Assembly (NCBI GenBank): GCA_030429545.1
Contig: JAUIFF010000013.1
Coordinates: forward strand, 124,001-188,000
Source: Polyangia bacterium
Lineage (GTDB): Bacteria > Myxococcota_A > Polyangia > Nannocystales > Nannocystaceae
Direction: 5' to 3'
Length of the DNA stretch: 64,000 nt
Part shown: piece after piece, positions 62,216 through 64,000 of the stretch
Position numbering within the stretch: the first letter of the stretch is position 1
Layout of the letters: every line of letters begins with the position of its first letter
The notes under the pieces: generated by a model
Seen by the model: the letters and a program-made list of their open reading frames with translations, nothing else
Told to the model about the DNA's origin: nothing
Database searches by the model: none
Made by a program: the position numbers and the translations under genes

Positions 62216-64000
62216 ATGCCGATCGAGAAACTGCCCGAAAAACGGTGGGATTACCGGGTCGCACTCGACACCCCAGAGGAAGACCAGTGGTTTCCATTGA
62301 TTTTCGACCGCAGCGACGAGGTCCAGCGCGAACATATGGACGCGCTGATGGGCACCGGCCAGGTGATCTACGTTGATGATACAATTGAGTCACAAATCGT
62401 CGACCTCGTGCATGCGCGTAACCCGAGTTTACGGCTTGAGGGCGAACAGTTAGAGGCAGCAAAATTGGAGGTGTTGGGCGGGCGTCCGCGCAATCGTTTC
62501 GGGCGGTGGGTGTACTTGCCGTGGCGTCGCCGAATGGTGCATCTGTTGCCGGCTGAACCGTTTGCAGAGCTCCGCGCAGATCGCAATCGCAACAAGATTA
62601 CCGCGGCAGAACAGGTCAAACTTGGCCGCCAGACGATTGCCCTCGCCGGTCTGAGTGTTGGGAATGCAGTTGCCACGACACTTGCCCTGGAGGGGCTGTG
62701 TGGCGAGTTGCGGCTGGCCGACTTTGACACCCTCGAGCTCTCGAACATGAACCGCATCCGCTGCGGGGTACACCACCTCGGGCTCAAAAAAGCTGTGATC
62801 TGTGCCCGCCAAATCTTTGAGCAAAATCCCTATGCGAATCTGGTGTTGTTCACCGACGGCGTGACCGCGGAAAATATCGGTGCCTTTCTCGCAGGAGTCG
62901 ATATTGCGATCGATGAGTGCGACAGTTTGATGATCAAAGTTTGTCTGCGGGAAGAGGCCAAGAAGCTGCGAATCCCCGTCCTGATGGAAACCAGTGATCG
63001 CGGTCTTCTCGACATCGAGCGCTATGACCTCGAGCCCGATCGCCCGATTTTGCATGGGCTTTTGGGCCCGTTGACATCTGCGGACATTGCCAAAATTCCG
63101 CCGGAGGCACGGCTGGGTTTGATCCTGCAAATTGTCGGGGGGACCCAGCTGTCAGCGCGGGCCTTGGCCTCGCTTTTGGAGCTGGGGCATAGCTTGCGCG
63201 GGCTTTCACAACTCGGTTCGGATGTCACCCTCGGAGGTGCCACAACTGCAATTGCGGTTCGTCAAATCGGGTTGGGTGCCCCGATCCGTTCCGGACGTAC
63301 TTACATTGACGTGAGTGGGATTCTCAAACAAATTTCCTCGCCGGAGCCAGACCCCGGGGTCGCGCCACAACGGCAGCAAGAGCGGACTTTTGTCGAGAAG
63401 GTTGTCGAGCAGGCTACGTTGGCGCCGAGCCGCGGCAACCAGCAACCTTGGAAGTTGGTGTATAACGGAAGGTTGCATGTTCATGTAGATCAGGGGCGGT
63501 TGCCAGGCTCAGCCGGTGAGGTCGCCCGCAACGATGCCTTGTTGGCGATTGGCGCGTTGCTGGCGAATGTTGAGGTCACCGCGGCGGCAGCCGGCAAGCG
63601 AGCTGTGTATGAGTTATTTCCCGAGGAGGCTGGCCCGGACTTGGTGACAAGCGTCGGGTTTGAGGCCAGCGACGAAACGCCAGCGGGGGCCGAATTACAC
63701 GCCGAGATTGCACGCCGACGGACCGATCCTCACGCGGGCAACGGCGAAGCTGTGACCCCAGACGAGTTGGACCGATTGTTGGAAGTTGCCAGCGAGTTGG
63801 GCTTGTCGTTGCAAATTTGTCAGGAGCGTTCCTCGATCGAGGAGCTTGCCCAGGTCGTCGCCGAGGCCGATCGGCTGTCGCTGATTTCGCGGTCGTTTCA
63901 TCAACGGTTTGTCGAGCAGATTCGCTGGACCGACGAGGAAGTGCTGGCGACATTTGATGGGGTCGACCTCAAGTCGCTCGGGCTTTCGCCGGCGGAGCAG
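62216..64000 (+). CDS. E1-like (ThiF) adenylyltransferase - nitroreductase fusion, Rv1355c type, cut by window
   Basis: The first 595 codons of a gene that continues past the window. After an N-terminal domain of about 120 residues, residues 125-350 form a ThiF/MoeB/E1-like fold: AGLSVGNAVATTLALEG (nucleotide loop), LADFDTLELSNMNRIR (Asp and Arg of ATP binding), DIAIDECDSLMIK. Residues about 395-595 and beyond are a nitroreductase-type flavin domain, with the FMN-contact segment LAPSRGNQQPWKL. This two-domain order is that of the Rv1355c family named after a mycobacterial protein; no substrate is established. No zinc CxxC pair or clear catalytic Cys of true E1 enzymes was found. Its ATG abuts the TAA of the kinase gene, so both are translated from one message. 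Confidence 0.83.
   Translation, partial: MPIEKLPEKRWDYRVALDTPEEDQWFPLIFDRSDEVQREHMDALMGTGQVIYVDDTIESQIVDLVHARNPSLRLEGEQLEAAKLEVLGGRPRNRFGRWVYLPWRRRMVHLLPAEPFAELRADRNRNKITAAEQVKLGRQTIALAGLSVGNAVATTLALEGLCGELRLADFDTLELSNMNRIRCGVHHLGLKKAVICARQIFEQNPYANLVLFTDGVTAENIGAFLAGVDIAIDECDSLMIKVCLREEAKKLRIPVLMETSDRGLLDIERYDLEPDRPILHGLLGPLTSADIAKIPPEARLGLILQIVGGTQLSARALASLLELGHSLRGLSQLGSDVTLGGATTAIAVRQIGLGAPIRSGRTYIDVSGILKQISSPEPDPGVAPQRQQERTFVEKVVEQATLAPSRGNQQPWKLVYNGRLHVHVDQGRLPGSAGEVARNDALLAIGALLANVEVTAAAAGKRAVYELFPEEAGPDLVTSVGFEASDETPAGAELHAEIARRRTDPHAGNGEAVTPDELDRLLEVASELGLSLQICQERSSIEELAQVVAEADRLSLISRSFHQRFVEQIRWTDEEVLATFDGVDLKSLGLSPAEQ

Noticed and set aside
1..64000. tRNA and rRNA genes, insertion sequences, integrase or att sites
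   Set aside because: I looked for tRNA T-loops, terminal inverted repeats and transposase motifs and saw none that hold up.

Overview
The window reads as chromosomal DNA of a high-GC deltaproteobacterial predator type, most likely a myxobacterium of the Nannocystis/Enhygromyxa/Plesiocystis group (Myxococcota). The grounds are many lipoproteins with long Thr/Ser/Asp/Gly linkers, a DUF1592 and DUF1552 protein pair, several giant Ser/Thr kinase hybrids, a choice-of-anchor-L type protein, Ca-binding FG-GAP and EGF-like lipoproteins, and GTG/TTG starts in a G+C-rich background. The taxonomic call is inference. No tRNA, rRNA, CRISPR array, phage gene or insertion sequence was recognised.

Layout. 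1-5.2 kb: the 5' part of an NCS1 nucleobase/hydantoin permease (minus), then the DUF1592/DUF1552 pair and a helical lipoprotein. 5.2-6.4 kb: a gene-free tandem array of about ten ~135-bp units, most carrying a nested palindrome. 6.6-13.7 kb: an overlapping pair (metallophosphoesterase-ATPase, then ATPase-Ser/Thr kinase-TPR) followed by an FG-GAP/UnbV lipoprotein. 13.7-25.6 kb: secreted lipoproteins, a 2H-phosphoesterase-like protein, a divergent TetR/diiron-hydrolase pair, a four-haem cytochrome coupled to a small periplasmic protein, a DUF481 barrel and a Spy/CpxP-like protein. 25.6-27.4 kb: pyrE and a spermidine-synthase-like gene, divergent. 28.4-31.9 kb: a barrel-like protein, an ECF sigma factor, its membrane partner, and a lipoprotein with four pacifastin-like modules. 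32-35 kb: fabH, an MpaB-type oxygenase, a thioredoxin-fold lipoprotein. 35-46.8 kb: an EGF-like lipoprotein, a PD-(D/E)XK nuclease, an NlpC/P60 hydrolase, a fatty-acid-hydroxylase/crotonase/AraC operon, a FemAB-like acyltransferase, an MDR oxidoreductase, a PAS-STAS protein and a Ser/Asp/Thr-rich lipoprotein.

47-64 kb is the signalling block: a TPR Ser/Thr kinase, a predicted propeller/zinc-ribbon protein, a PDZ peptide, and two ~1,600-1,700-residue proteins each with kinase, ATPase, GAF and histidine-kinase parts. The two show reciprocal loss: the first has a dead Ser/Thr kinase domain but an intact H-box; the second has a live-looking Ser/Thr kinase domain but Arg in place of the phospho-acceptor His. 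The second is followed with no gap by an E1-like/nitroreductase fusion of the Rv1355c type. This pair plus the fusion is my best candidate for an undescribed system.

Two window-wide signals cut across genes: a degenerate palindrome TGYANNTRCA found at least 46 times by eye (about 2 expected), often hugging stop codons and terminators, and bidirectional intrinsic terminators between convergent genes. All motif counts and family calls were made by reading the sequence, without searches.
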